From the NCBI RefSeq assembly GCF_026210795.1, contig NC_089432.1, positions 3,348,001 through 3,412,000 on the forward strand: 64,000 nucleotides of DNA, read 5' to 3'. The DNA comes from Rhizophagus irregularis (lineage: Eukaryota; Glomeromycota; Glomeromycetes; Glomerales; Glomeraceae). This document shows, one piece after another, positions 13,080-25,191 of the stretch; the stretch's first letter is position 1; each line of letters begins with the position of its first letter. The translations under genes and the position numbers were made by a program. Below the pieces are notes generated by a model that was not told the DNA's origin, ran no database searches, and saw nothing but the letters and a program-made list of their open reading frames with translations.

Positions 13080-13255
13080 GATTGAAGAATCCATCTAAAA
13101 AACATATTAAATGTTATGATTTTAAAGAAACAGGTGCTGGAAGTTTATCTTGTCAATTTGCCGATTGGAAAAATTCGGAACAATGTTTAGCGTTGAAATC
13201 TTTTTCAATCTTGACAACATTGCAAGTTCACAAAGTTAATACAAAATGTTTATGA

Positions 13256-13980
13256 ATAAAAAATCGTGTCATTGATTGGTTGAGTTCTCAGAAACGTTAT
13301 AAACTTACCCGCCAATAAAATTACGTATTGATCACGTGATAAACTTTTTATATATAAACTTTTTTTATTGAAATTTGAAAAAGTGACCCAATAATAAACG
13401 GGTGAAAAGAAACGCTCACGCTCAATCAACTCTACCTTCTCTCCATCGAATTCACACCTTTTTATTTTGGCGTTCGAAATCAACAGGACCGATACGATGT
13501 ATTATTAATTTACAATCTCAGAGGCCAAATGACCATTTTGTCCCTCGTTGGATCATCCTTATTACATCAAATTACTTGCATGCGGGTGGTTGGACATCAT
13601 TTATTCATGACTGTGAGAATAGGCAGTCTTTTTATAATTCTATTAGTCCTCATTTAGATTATTTTAACTTTTTTCTAAATTTTTTAATTTTCATTCGTAT
13701 GCTATTTCTTTTCTTTCGGCGTCTAGTGTGATTGGTTCGTGATCTGGCTTTGCCTAGGAATTTTTTTTAAATAGAGGCGTGGCGGTTCCTTTTTAGGGGG
13801 ATTGGACATACTCGCATTAGCTTAGCTTAGTTTCGTTTTATGTATAACTCGTTCTGCTAGCAGTTGTTTGTAGTCCCTGATCACTGTCTAAATAATAAAA
13901 ATGAAAAAATAAAAAAGTGGCCTGACCGGGTGAAGCGAACCGAAAAATCGAATTTGTGTGGCCTTATCGTGAGGTGGTAC
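13256..13980 (+). mobile_element. Insertion in the decayed kinase copy, possibly a LINE 3' end
   Basis: Where paralogues have an intron of about 60-150 bases, this copy has over 700 bases of sequence with different composition. Its distal part (GCGGTTCCTTTTTAGGGG near 13783, then an A-rich run with AATAATAAAAATG at about 13890) resembles the 3' end of a poly-A-tailed non-LTR element. No reverse transcriptase is present. The open frame around 13402-13731 has no family I recognise. Tentative. Confidence 0.3.
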
Positions 13981-14979
13981 TTATTAGGCTTTTATGGGAT
14001 TACAACAACGGACCAGCAAGGTGCAAAGATAAATGTTAAAACAACGTATTATTACTTTAATAAATACTTTCTAATATTATCATTCGAAAATTCTAAATAA
14101 ACAAAAAATTTTTGCATTTAAATATTAAGGAATATAATTTTAATGATGCAATATTTGTGCAATTAAATTTTAGCTTACATTTTTTAGTAATGTGTTGGAT
14201 CCTATCAAATTAGTTGATTTTAGGTTATCAGGTTATCAAAAAGAATCGAAGAGGCATCTAAAAAGCAAACAGATTTATTTGAGATAGTTCCTTACATTTA
14301 TCCAAAAAAGTTTATTAATCAAAGAAACGGCGATAACTAAAAAAAAATCATATTCTTTAATGAAAAAAGCGATGTTTATGGCGTCGGTGTATTTTTATAG
14401 GGAATATCAAGCAGTAGTAGGCCACCTTTTGATACAGGTGATCGTATGATGGTAGATTGGTAGTTTAGCTATTCGAATTTTATTAGGCCTTCGAGAAACA
14501 ACAATTCCTGGTACTTCTGTTGATTATATAAAGCTTTATACTGGTAAGTAAATTATTATTTTAACGGTAATACTTATTTTATCACTCTGATTGATGCTTT
14601 ATATATTATTTAGAACGTTAGGACGGTGAACCTGCTAATAGACCATTCGTGCACGAAATTGTTAATACTAGGTTAACAATTATTTTATAATCGAATATAA
14701 CAAATTATTATCAACAATGAAGGTAGAAGTTCTTATGAGATTAGCAATCAAATAGCAAATGAAAATGAACACGCAAACGGAGTAATGATGTTAGGATATT
14801 ACTATTTTAGTGAATTGATAAACAAAAAGCGTTGAGAATTGTATCAAATAGCTGCAAATTGAAGAAATAATGCAATCCAACACGATCTTGCTCTCATGTA
14901 TGAAAATGGAGAGAGCGTTGGTAAAGAATTAATAAAGTTTTTTATTTTAGAAGTCGACCGAAGGAGGTTACTCTAATAG

Positions 14980-15087
14980 CCCTATAAAACAATTTTTCAG
15001 AAAATGATCACGTGTCTGAGTTTCTTCAGAATAAAAACTAGAAAAATGATCATTTATCGGAGTTTTTTCCAGAATTTTTTTATAGGG
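14980..15087. mobile_element. CCCTATAAA-family miniature element, copy C
   Basis: 108 bp from CCCTATAAAA to TTTTATAGGG, inserted in the Sel1 part of the decayed kinase gene: the Sel1 reading resumes directly after it (GITRLGHYY). Interior words GAAAATGATCACGTGTCTGA and TTTTTTCCAGAA match copy D at 26745, so C and D form one subfamily. Confidence 0.65.
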
Positions 15088-15200
15088 ATGGAATAACAAG
15101 ATTGGGACATTATTATAATGGTATCGGAACTAACATTAATGAACAAATAGCATTCGAATTATATCTGAAGGCGGAAATGTGATAGCTCAATACAATCCAG

Positions 15201-15890
15201 CTCTTATTGTCCGAGGCGTAAGCGTAGGGCACTATGCGTTTAAATACCAATCATATTCTAGATTTCTAGTATTTCGTGTGATTTGTGAAAGATATAATAA
15301 TTCTGTTGAATATGGGACATCAAAATTAAAAAAAAATAAGAAGGCTTACTCTAAGATATTTAAGCTAATATTTAAAAAGTTTGAAGCATATCGGACAAAT
15401 GTGTTAGCCTTTGGGCCTGGTCCTGACTCCGACTCCTAAATTAATTGTTTATAAAATAAATTAAAATTATTAATTTTTTCTTTTTTTAAAAAAAAAAGAA
15501 ATGGAAATTAACGATAAAAAAAAAGAAAATATACTCAGCTTCAATTTTATATTTATGACGCTAGGTTCTTACATACAGTATATTAAAAATAATAATAAAC
15601 TATCTTTGTACTGTACGAACATGACTTTGTACGAAAGAAAATTTTATTTTACATTGTAATTTGATATTGTGCTATAATAATTTCATATTGTTTTTAGAAT
15701 CTTAATAATTCAATTTCCATTTTCAAATTACTCACGAATATATTTAGTTATTTAACTTAATGATTGATCTAACTTCAAATCCTTCAATATTATTGGATTA
15801 ACAAGCGCTCGAATTATTTTGGAAAGATATTCCATACGCGTTTCTAAAAGAGTATCATTATTCAGCAATAAAATTTTTTTAGGTATATGT
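15201..15890. other. Spacer, no supported gene
   Basis: Begins with an open stretch on the plus strand (15179-15439) that shows no family I recognise and probably lies in the tail of the decayed gene. The remainder is AT-rich with poly-A and poly-T runs. Confidence 0.3.
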
Positions 15891-16125
15891 CTTTTTCTAT
15901 ACATCCGAAAATAATCAACGTGGAATTCAAGAAGGCAAGGCCTACATTATTTCAATATCTGCCGATGGGAATGGACCATGCACAGATATTAAATATTACT
16001 TATCTAAACGTCCACATTTAGCTAATGATAACTTTTATTTGCAATCTAATCCATCTTGGATAGGAAATGTTTGGCACAGAACTGCCCTCGTAGGAATAAA
16101 TAGATTGAGTAAATTTATAACGTGA
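15891..16125 (+). pseudogene. Tyrosine recombinase fragment (Crypton/DUF3504-like), middle part
   Basis: Plus-strand reading contains NNQRGIQEGKAY, then KYYLSKRPHLANDNFYLQ and VGINRLSKF. These match the middle of the tyrosine-recombinase-like domain found in Crypton transposons and in MYM-type zinc finger/KCTD1-like proteins, recognised from memory of the family. The reading stops right after RLSKFIT. The rest of the same domain appears immediately downstream but on the opposite strand, so this gene has been broken by an inversion. Confidence 0.6.
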
Positions 16126-16128
16126 AAC

Positions 16129-16305
16129 TCAGAGTATTAAGCTGTTGATCTTCATTGATTGTTTATAAGCTCGCACACCTTGAACACTTTTATGACCAGT
16201 GAGTTGCATAATTGAATGTTCAGGAACTTTTTCATCATATAAAACTTGGTTAGCAGATTTACATCCAGAATGATTAGAAAATAGTTCAACAGGAATATCA
16301 ATTTA
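16129..16305 (-). pseudogene. Tyrosine recombinase fragment, C-terminal part, inverted
   Basis: Minus-strand reading: DIPVELFSNHSGCKSANQ, then VPEHSIMQLTGHKSVQGVRAY and a stop. This is the C-terminal catalytic part of the same recombinase family: NHSG (usually followed by Arg; here Cys-Lys), GHKS with the conserved His, and the nucleophile Tyr in VRAY. It starts in sequence almost where the plus-strand fragment ends, which supports one ancestral gene with its 3' half flipped. Loss of the Arg is a further sign of decay. Confidence 0.6.
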
Positions 16306-17290
16306 AGTACATTAATTATAAATTATTGTCTTCTAAACAAAATAATCTATCCTTACATGATAATTCAATTAATAATAATATTGGACATATAAAATTACGT
16401 ACTCCTCTTCAAGAAATTTCTTTATCCTTAAATTCTTTAGAAATGAAATACCTGTATTTCAAAATTGTACATGTTTAAATGTTTCTTTCTACCATATAAA
16501 AAAAATTAATAAGTTCTTTATATAATAGTTAGTTGAAATGATATCGGAAAAATACATAATTCAGTACCACTAAAAATAAGATTTGTATACGGAATTTGTA
16601 CGGATTCATATGGAATTTACAAGATTTAAATAAAAAGTAACCCAAAATACATAAAGTTCATCCCCTATCAAAACCGCATATTGCGACAAAGACAAAAACA
16701 AACTTTAAGTTTCTTAAAGAAATATCAGTAGAAGTACTAGTATCCAAAGTCTCCAGAAGTAATCCTAAGAAATAATCTACTAATCCTTCAAATAAGTATG
16801 TTTCTTTAACTCATTTAGACCAGCACATTCCCTATTTACCTATAAGTTAAGGTTCCGTCCAAGTTTTTTGGAGTCAGACAACCTAAAAAACAAAAAAAAA
16901 CAAAAAAAACGTAAGAACGTTTCTTTAACTCAATTGGAAATCAAAACTTCCCATATAGTACCTGCAATCGTTCAAGTCTCCAAGGGTCAGCATTCGTGCA
17001 AAAAGAAATCCTGGCAACCTACAAAAAAGAAAGAGAATTCCAGAACGTCCGACTTACAAAAAAAAAAGAAATCCTAAGACCTGAATCAACCTACAAAAAA
17101 ATAGAAAATCTGAACTGATCTACAAAAAAGAAAAAAAAAGACCCCCGAAAAAAGAAAAAAATCTGGCCTACAAAATAAAAAAAGGATAAATATAAATAAA
17201 AAGAGTAGCGTGTGGGAATTGGGGAATAACAGAATAAATCAAAAAAAGATTTCTTTTAAAAAAAGGTGAAGACGTTAGGAATAATAAAAA
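16306..17290. other. A-rich simple sequence
   Basis: No gene supported. From about 16850 it is A-rich with repeated CCTACAAAAAAGAAA-type words, a degenerate simple repeat. Confidence 0.4.
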
Positions 17291-17359
17291 TTTTTCTTTA
17301 AAGGGAAGTAACGAAGAAAGAGAAAATTTTTTTTAAAAAAAAAACGAAAAGTGATAGGA

Positions 17360-17600
17360 GGTAAAAAGGTGTGATGGGAGACGAAAGAAGTGATGGAAGA
17401 TGAAGAGGAGTGATGAGAGACGAAAAGAAGTGATGGGAGATAAAGAGGAGTGATGGGAGACAAAAAGGAGTGATGAGAGACAAAAAGAAATGATGGGAAG
17501 TAAACAGGAGAAAAAAAGAGATAATGGAAAATGAAAGATATAAAAAATAATGGGAGACGAAGATGGAATAATGAGAAGTAATACAAAAAAAATAAAAAAA
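17360..17600. repeat. GA-rich minisatellite
   Basis: A tandem minisatellite of about 22-26 bases per unit on the plus strand, consensus close to GGAGTGATGGGAGACAAAAA with variants. On the minus strand it produces three overlapping low-complexity open frames rich in Ser, His, Phe and Leu, which I treat as artefacts. Confidence 0.7.
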
Positions 17601-18079
17601 TGATCATGATAGGAGGTTGGGTAATGATAGGAAACCAAGTAAAAAATAAAACCATAAAGTAAAAAACAAAAATGAAGTTAATAAGAAACGAAATAAAAAA
17701 ATAAATAAATAAATGAGTAAGAAACGAAACGTAAAGTGAAAAACAACTGAACCTTAATTGCAGAACCGGAAGGACTAAAGGACCTAAAAATAATGAAATA
17801 GAGTAGTAAGAAACAAAGTGTAAGCAGAATGTAAGTTAGAAATAAAAATAAAAGAAAAGAAAAATACCTTGAGACTGAGGAAACGAACCTTTACTGAAAA
17901 CGAGATTCGATGAATCATGTGGCCAATCTGGCCAATCAAAAATATTAAATCTGTCACGTGATCGAAGACCTCGATGTTTATTAGAGATAAAATTTATAAA
18001 TTAAAAAAGTATGCTAATATAAATCAAAAAGAATACCATTAATTAAATTAATTAAAGATAAAAAAAGAAAATATAGTAG
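17601..18079. other. AT-rich spacer
   Basis: Continues the A/G-rich low-complexity DNA, with GAAACGAA and AAATAAAT runs. Nothing gene-like. Confidence 0.35.
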
Positions 18080-18750
18080 AAATTCTTTATTAAAAAAAAA
18101 ATTTCAAGCCAAAATTCTCAATACTCTTATTTAAAAAAATTGTTTTCAATAAAATTTTCTATTAAAGGACTTTTAAACGAAATTCTCCATAAAAAAAAGA
18201 CTCACTTATAAAAAAACCTTTCAACCAACAAAATTGTCAAAAGAAATACCTCAATTAAAGAAAAATTTTCTAATGAAATTCTTATCAAAAAAGAATATCC
18301 CCTATTAAAGAAAAATTTCCAATAGAAATCCTCCATCAAAAAACATTTTCCCTATTAAAAAAAATTCTTACCTATTAAAAAAATTCTCAAAAGAATTACT
18401 ATATCAAAAAAACTTCCCTCCTATTAGTATAAATGTATAACAAACAATAATTATTTTCTTTATTAAAAAAAATTCTTTACCGAAATTCTATATCAAAAAA
18501 AAATCTCCCCCGTTAAAAAATTTCTAAAGAAATAATCTATCTCCACCAAGTTATATTTTCACCTAGTATTAAAAAAAATTCTCAAAAGAAATTCTTTATC
18601 AAAAAAAAAAGCTCCCTATTATTAAAAAATAATTCTTTAATGAAATACTTTATCAAAAAAAAAAAAATCTCCCCGTTAAAAAATTTTCTAACAAAATTAT
18701 CTATTAAAAAAATCCTTCCCTACTAAAAAATTCTCTAATGATTTTTTTGC
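18080..18750. repeat. Degenerate tandem repeat
   Basis: Around ten or more degenerate units of roughly 50-65 bases. The recurring order is TATTAAAAAAAATTCT, AAAAGAAATTCTTTATC, a poly-A run and CTCCC. Copies differ strongly, so this is an old array. Confidence 0.6.
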
Positions 18751-19464
18751 ATATTACTAAATATTTTTTTTATTAAATTTAATATATAATTCTTTTTTGT
18801 TATTTTTTTTCGTGTTTGAAAAGGTGATATTATCAAAGTCGTGATATGTTTTAAACCCCGTAAGACGAATCCAAAGTCACTTGTTATGTTGATCGACATG
18901 AAAAACAACAAGTGACTTGTTGTTTTTACAACATGCCTTTGAATTGTACAACAATGCTCATGAAAATATGACCAAATTAAGAAGCAGCAAATAAAGTTCA
19001 AATAAATTGCTGCGCCACAATATTTACACATGTGATGAATCTGCGTAAACAAGTAAGTTTACATGAATTTACAGCGAACCAATCATATTATATAGCCTGA
19101 AATGGAAATACAAAGGTTTGTTTCACTGACATTAGGTAATTGACTTTGCTTGTAACTCTTTTTCTTATTGTTATAATTATCAGGCCCTTTCCATTTTAGT
19201 TATATTGACAGAGTCCTGATCTGCGAATTCTTGGAACGCCTTTTTTATTTTTGTATTACCATCCGGAAAAAGATTTAAAATATTTCTCTTTTCTCGCACA
19301 CTGTTACACTTCGCTGAAAAAAATTTTTTATTTTTATTTTTTATTTACTCAAAATTTTTTTTTCTTTTTGAGAAATAATAATATTTTTTACCATTTTTTT
19401 TTAAAAAAAAATCCATATTACATATAAATTTTTTTAATATTAAAATTTTTTAAAAAGACTTGAA
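18751..19464. promoter_or_regulatory. Upstream region of gene 5
   Basis: Contains a small hairpin near 18876-18925 (AAGTCACTTGTT facing AACAAGTGACTTGTT) and, directly before the next ATG, about 150 bases of T and A runs similar to the DNA before other family members. It should include the promoter of the kinase-Sel1 gene at 19465. Confidence 0.4.
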
Positions 19465-21472
19465 ATGCAAGCTAATAATTCGATTAATTGGATTGAAGAA
19501 TCTATTTCCAAAAATCATATTAAATATTATGAATATAAATATTTTAATAATATTCAGGAAATTGGTACTGGTTGTTTCGGAAAGGTTTATCGTGCCAATT
19601 GGAAAAATTCAGAACAATATTTAGCGTTGAAATCCTTTTTTAATCTTGATAATATCACTATTAAGGAACTTATTCATGAGGTGACTATAAAAAATATAAT
19701 ATATAATATTTTTAGCTTTACTTAAATTTTTTTTCATATTAGCTTGAACTTCATCGGGATGTTGACTTTCATGATAACGTAATACGATTTTATGGAATAA
19801 CAGAAGGTACACATTTTAAGCATGTGCAAAATTGACCTTTTTTTTAAAATAATGAAATAGTTAACAATTTACATAATATAAATTTAGATCGAAATTATAA
19901 AATGATGAAGAACTATTTATTAGTAATGGAATACGCTAACGGTGGTAGTCTTCGGAGCTATTTGAAGAAAAATTTTAGTAAACTTACTTGGAATGATAAA
20001 TATAACCTTGCATACCAGCTAGCTTGCGCCGTATCATGCTTACATGACGAAGGAATTATACATCGTGATTTGGTATTTTATTATTTAATTATTGTTTTGC
20101 TAATTATATCATATATTATTTACATAATAATTCATATTATACGTTTTTTTAAAAAAAATAAATTAGCACTCTGGCAATGTGTTGATTCATCAAAATACTA
20201 TAAAATTAGCAGATTTTGGTTTGTCGAAGAGAATTGAAACATTATCCAAAAATCAATCAAGTTTATTTGGTATAGTCCCTTATATTGATCCAAAAAAATT
20301 TAATAATTTACCGTACTCATTAAATGAAAAAAGCGATATTTACAGTGTTGGTGTATTATTATGGGAAATATCGAGTGGTCAAATCCCTTTTCATAATATT
20401 GAATATGATGTTATATTGGCATTACGAATTTTAAATGGATTTAGAGAAACACCAATTTCTAATACACCCGATGATTATGTGAATATTTATACTGGTAAAT
20501 TGAATGAATTATTTAATTTTCATGAATTTTATCGTTTTGATTAAATTATAGATAATGATTTTTATTTTTTTATTAATAGCATGTTGGAATAGTGAACCAG
20601 AAGATCGACCAACGATAATTGAAGTAATTCAAAAATTAAAATCTGTCATTCCAAAATCAAATATGTTGACTATTAGTAATACATCTAGACAAATATTAAA
20701 TGAAAACTCAACATTGTATAGTATTAATTATTCATCAAATGGATCATCACAGATTATTCGAGATTTGGAAATGAGGAATACAGAATCAACAAAGATTAGT
20801 GAAGAACTTACATTTAAAAGAAAAATAATTGATGAAATTGTTAATCTTATATTCAAGGAAATTGATAAAGAAAAAAATCAAGAAATAGGAATACATATTC
20901 TTAACAATCTTAATAATGGGATTAAATTACCAGAAATTTATGATTGGTTGTCGATTAATCAAAATGAGCCAAATTTCATTTTTTTACTTGGATATTTTAA
21001 TTATTATGGAATAGTAACTGGTGAAAATAAAAAAGAAGCTTTTAATTTATTTAAAAATGCTTCTGAAAAAAATCATATATTAGCATATTATTATGTAGGT
21101 TTATGTTATGAATCTGGTAATGGAACTGTAAAGAATAAGAAGTTAGCTTTTGAATATTTTAAAAAAATAGCTGATAAAAATTATGCATTAGGACAATTAA
21201 AAGTAGGGTATTTTTATTATAAAGGAATAAGTATTAAAAAGAATTTAAAAGAAGCTTTTAATTGGTACGAAAAGGCTGCAAATAATGGAAATTTAACAGC
21301 CATGTGTAATCTTGGATTTATGTATAGATCTGGTGAAGGTACTAATAAAGACATTAACAAAGCAATTTATTGGTATAAGGAATCTGCTGAAAAAGGTAAT
21401 CAGGACGCTCAAAAATCTTTAGAGAAACTTAGTAAACTTAAAAGTAGGAAAAATTTATGTAAGCTTAATTAA
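19465..21472 (+). CDS. Kinase-Sel1 gene 5
   Basis: Exons 19465-19680, 19743-19806, 19888-20072, 20167-20494 and 20580-21472 encode 561 residues. The ATG (MQANNSINW) is the only one in the exon frame and follows an A/T tract. Motifs: WIEESISKNHIKYYEY, glycine loop GTGCFG (34-39), K56, LVMEYANGGSL, HRDL (152-155), [43 protein letters not shown] at the exon 4/5 join. A linker of about 110 residues precedes four Sel1 repeats (about 415-545) and a short basic tail. All catalytic residues are present. Its Sel1 part closely matches the genes at 30.2 and 33.2 kb (NYYGIVTGENKKEAFNLF shared with the former), indicating recent duplication. Confidence 0.88.
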
Positions 21473-22055
21473 AAATTAGTAATAAAAAAGAGGCTTTTCA
21501 ATTTTGTAATTAACTCGATAAACTGATAACCCATTTCTAAATGATACATAATTGAAAGTGAGGTTAAAATAATTCCATTTTCAGATAAAATATCTTTCGA
21601 TTTATTTGGAATCTAAAGCATTTGCACTGAAATCTAATCAAAACGATTATGTTGCATTAATACAAAATAAAATCATAGTTATGGGAAATGTCTAAATAGG
21701 GTATAAGTCATATAATGAATATATGATCTTTTGGTTTTGTTTTACCGAAATTAACCATTATAAATTTACAGATAATATTAAATTTACTGACAAATGCTAT
21801 TAAACTATATATTTAGGGGAAAAAAAGGCTATGTAAATTAAGCCCCTTATATCCGTAAGCAGAAGTAACTAATAAAGTTCAAGAAAATTATCATCAATGT
21901 TATTTAATGTTGGCTAATGTTATATTATTCCTTATATTGCTATATGGAATGTAGAACTCAAAACGGTGCTTGAAATTTAGGACTGTTAATAGTTCATGTT
22001 GCGCCAATCATTCAACACCTACCATAATATTGAATACTCCATGCCTAATACTCTA
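21473..22055. other. Intergenic with a dispersed repeat
   Basis: No gene supported. The stretch 21800-21990 resembles 43180-43280 (both read AAAAAAGCTRTGT..., GCAGAAGYAAYTAA and AACGGTGCTTGAAAT), so a dispersed repeat or duplicated gene remnant is present. Confidence 0.4.
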
Positions 22056-22494
22056 GCCATCATGTTCATTTCCGGTCGGTTGTATTTTTCGGTTTTTTTC
22101 GGTTGGTCTGTATTGCACCAATGGGATTGTTTATTTGTGGTCGCCTCAAAAACCTAGAAAAATATTGGTCTAAAAGGTCCGATCAGTCGCATTTTTCGGT
22201 CAGATTTAAGTTAATTTTGATTGGGCTGATCAGTTTGTACAACGCAACCATTTTTGAACTTTTAGCCCAATTTTTTTTGGGTTTTTTTGTCAAACGCCAA
22301 AAAATAACCAACCAAAATTATATAATTTCTGTTTAAGAAAAAAAGAAAAATATATATATCAATATAAGGAGTTCGAACTAAATTTCAATCTAAAGCAGTT
22401 TAATTTGCGATTGAAAATAAAAAAATTTTATTGGATAATTTTTGTACAACAAAATCTGACCGAAAAAATGCAACCGACTGGAAATGAACAGGGC
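22056..22494. mobile_element. Tc1/mariner-type miniature element
   Basis: About 439 bp with inverted ends: left end from GCC near 22056 with GTTCATTTCCGGTCGGTTG, right end CAACCGACTGGAAATGAAC ending GGC at 22494. TA flanks both ends (22054-22055 and 22495-22496), as in Tc1/mariner insertions. The word TTTTTCGGTCAGATTT recurs inside. The open frame at 22103-22336 is not a transposase. Confidence 0.6.
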
Positions 22495-22551
22495 TAATGA
22501 CGCTATGTGGTTTGATGGTATCTTAATCATTGGTTGTATCATCAGGAAATT

Positions 22552-22704
22552 AATCGTAAAAAAGTTAATATGATGCATTTCGCCATTAATCCAATAATAT
22601 CTCAAAGTATCATATTATTGAGATACCAATCGTAAAAAAATTTAATATGATGCATTTCGCCATTAATCCAGCAATTATCTCAAAGTATCATATTATTGAG
22701 ATAA
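22552..22704. repeat. Tandem duplication of 76 bp
   Basis: Two head-to-tail copies (22552-22627 and 22628-22704) with a few differences. Each includes ATGATGCATTTCGCCATTAA and an inverted repeat ATCTCAA...TTGAGAT. The near-identity suggests a recent event. Confidence 0.8.
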
Positions 22705-25190
22705 TTTATGAATTTTCAACAGGATATAAGCCATAGCTATTCGATGGACACTCTAGAACTTCTGAAAACTTCTTTAGAGAAAGGGTGGCAGACTGATTAA
22801 TATGCATAAGATTTTTGTCTTATGTGGAAACACCAAGTAATGACCACAGCATGTATACAAAAATCTCTGCATAAATTCAGTTCTTATGATTTAAACAAAA
22901 CAAACCTTCTTTTTCCTTTCATACATAAACCATTTCATGTAAAGATGGTCTCCTCAGCTCAGGACTTATGGTCTTTTCAGTCTTAAGACCGAAAAGACTG
23001 GACCAAAAAGACTGCAAACTCTTATAGTAGGACTGAGTAGGACCATTGACCATCTTTAATTTCATGGCATTCCTAAAAAGAGTTAAAAGGTTATTTCATA
23101 TGCCCACTCCATATGTTTTTACTTGTATGCTTGGAAAGTTTTTTTTATATAATCAACACTTAAAAGATGCCTTTCAATTGCTTATATTATTCAAATTTCT
23201 TGCTAAAGTTCTTGTCGAAAGGGGGTGCATCATGTCTTACATATTGAATATATGGGATATGGGATGCACTTACAATAATTTTTTTTTAGGTCTTCTATTT
23301 TTTTGACTCTATTTATTTATTTATTTATTTTATTTTTTGGTTTATTTTTTTATTAAATCAAACTTTTTTTAATCTCGAATGATATTTTGACCATCAATTA
23401 TAAAAATAAATAATATAATTATATTATATTAAAAATTAAACCCATTAAAATCATATATCTTCTTTTGATTTTCTATACTACTTCTGTCCATTCTTTTTCT
23501 CGTTTATTACTTTTATTTCCCGTTTAAATCTTTAGGAAATCGTTGTTCATATTCTAATTTAATCGTTAAATGCTTTTTCATAATTTTTCCTACTCTTCTT
23601 TTAAATTTTAATAATTTAAGAAAATAATATCTTCCATTTCTTCACTTTGTAGGTACCACAAAAATCCTTAGATGTCTCATTAAACGATTTTTTAGAAGCA
23701 TTTTCAAAATCTTGACTTTTAGCTTCTATAGCTTTATTTCTATAATTTAATCACGCAACCACTTGCTTTCATAAAACTTGGATCATCCAAATCAATCGCT
23801 CCGTCCTTTTCTTTCTTTCTGAAACAATCATATTTACTACCACATTTATTCTGTCTCATTATTATTGACCGTCAACCTGTTGCATCCGCTATATCATCAT
23901 AAGCGGGTTGAAATTTCTCTATGTTCGGGTTGCTTAAATTTTTTCAACAACTTCTTTCCTATCTAAAACCTTAATTAATAAATCTTCATAATCAATCGTT
24001 AGCAAAGGATACAGCTAAAATAACATCATCATTATTTAAGTTGAAGTTACGTGATTTAGACCGTTTGATTTTTTCATTTCATCTACTATAATATTCACTT
24101 CGTCTTTGTGTCTGTTTTGTGAAAGAAATTTATGATGGGATTTACAATCATTTTTTTTTTCAGTTTTTATAAAAGCCGCTTTGTATTTTTTTGAAAATAT
24201 ATTGATTTCTTCCTTTGTCTCTATTGAATTAGCCTCTTCCGAAAATCTCTGCCAACTCCATTGATCCTTGCATTACGATCTTTTTACGGTTGAATTGTCT
24301 TCATACCATCCTATTTGCCAATTACCTAGATCTGTACTGAAGGTTCCTTTTTACAGTCCTTTCTCTTATTATCATTTAATAATGCTATCTTCGCTTTCAC
24401 TATCTGATATCTATACCGTCTAGCACTGCATATAGTATCCCCTTTTGAGCGCACCCCATTTTATAAGACCCGAGTATTTTACTAGGTACCTTGTTTAGTG
24501 GCCCCTTAATTCTGGTAACAAGTTTAGGATATAAAATATCGTTCTAACAAAATACCCCGGTATAATTCAATTTTTGAATCAGGTTTTTTGTCTAGATGGT
24601 AAATCTTGATTTGATTGTGTCTAACTAATATCTTCCTTTACCTTTTATATTATATCTTGCTTGCCGGTGATTCGCGTGATTTATCCGCAGAAACTTATGG
24701 CAATCTCGTGTTTCGAATTTTTTCTTTTCGTCTGTTTATTTCTGATCTATGAATTACTAACCGAATTTAGCTTTTTTTGATTGATCTTACTTCTTTTGAT
24801 AATCTCCTTATTTTATCATTTTTTCTAAAATATGATTCGTTCTTTATTTTGAGGTTATGTTCCTTGATACCACCACCTGCACCTGCCTAGGCTATCTTTT
24901 CGTTCACTTGCAATAATAGTTCAATTATTTCGACTTTCAACTTTGCTGCTTCATTTATATTAGTGAAAAAACGAGATAATTTTGGGTTTTCACAAAAAAC
25001 CTATCTACTTTCCTAATGAACGGCGACCTTGATAATTTAAATATATTTGTAAAGCAATATCGTCTTCTTCATAAAATTTGTTACTAAACTCGTCCCGCTT
25101 GGTAAAGCCTCCTACTTTTTTTAATAAAATTAATGAGTTATAGGCCTCATATTGAAATTTTCGCCCGAAAAGGCCTCAAACATAGCCACA
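22705..25190. other. Gene-poor region, probably decayed transposon sequence
   Basis: About 2.5 kb with no frame I can support. It includes words AAAAGACTG/CAGTCTTTT around 22970-23015 and a TTTA run near 23308-23335. Composition between 23500 and 25000 looks like old coding DNA with stops, but I could not assign a family. Confidence 0.3.
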
Positions 25191-25191
25191 A

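Larger units (their letters stand above)
13080..15200 (+). pseudogene. Decayed kinase-Sel1 copy
   Basis: Recognisable pieces in the family's order: exon-1-like 13082-13215 (NPSKKHIKCYDF, WKNSEQCLALKSF, with much of the glycine loop region lost), exon-2-like near 13985-14020 (GITTTDQQG followed by GTGC), exon-4-like about 14215-14543 (remnants of LSKRIEEASKKQTDLF, then SDVYGVGVF and an in-frame stop where WEIS should be), and exon-5-like from 14614 with Sel1 remains (VMMLGYYYF, ELYQIAAN, LALMYENGE, later LGHYYNGIGTNIN). Stops and frameshifts are spread throughout, the HRD exon is missing, about 750 bp of foreign sequence sits between exons 1 and 2, and a miniature element is inserted in the Sel1 part. 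No functional product is expected. Confidence 0.8.

Noticed and set aside
13402-13731. Plus-strand 109-codon frame
   Set aside because: Lies inside an insertion in a decayed gene, no recognised family, overlapped by another frame on the minus strand.
17275-17655. Ser/His/Phe-rich minus-strand open frames
   Set aside because: Several overlapping frames over a GA-rich minisatellite; no domain.
23500-25000. A reverse transcriptase upstream of the LINE remnant
   Set aside because: No YxDD-type core or other RT block could be read on either strand; too decayed to call.
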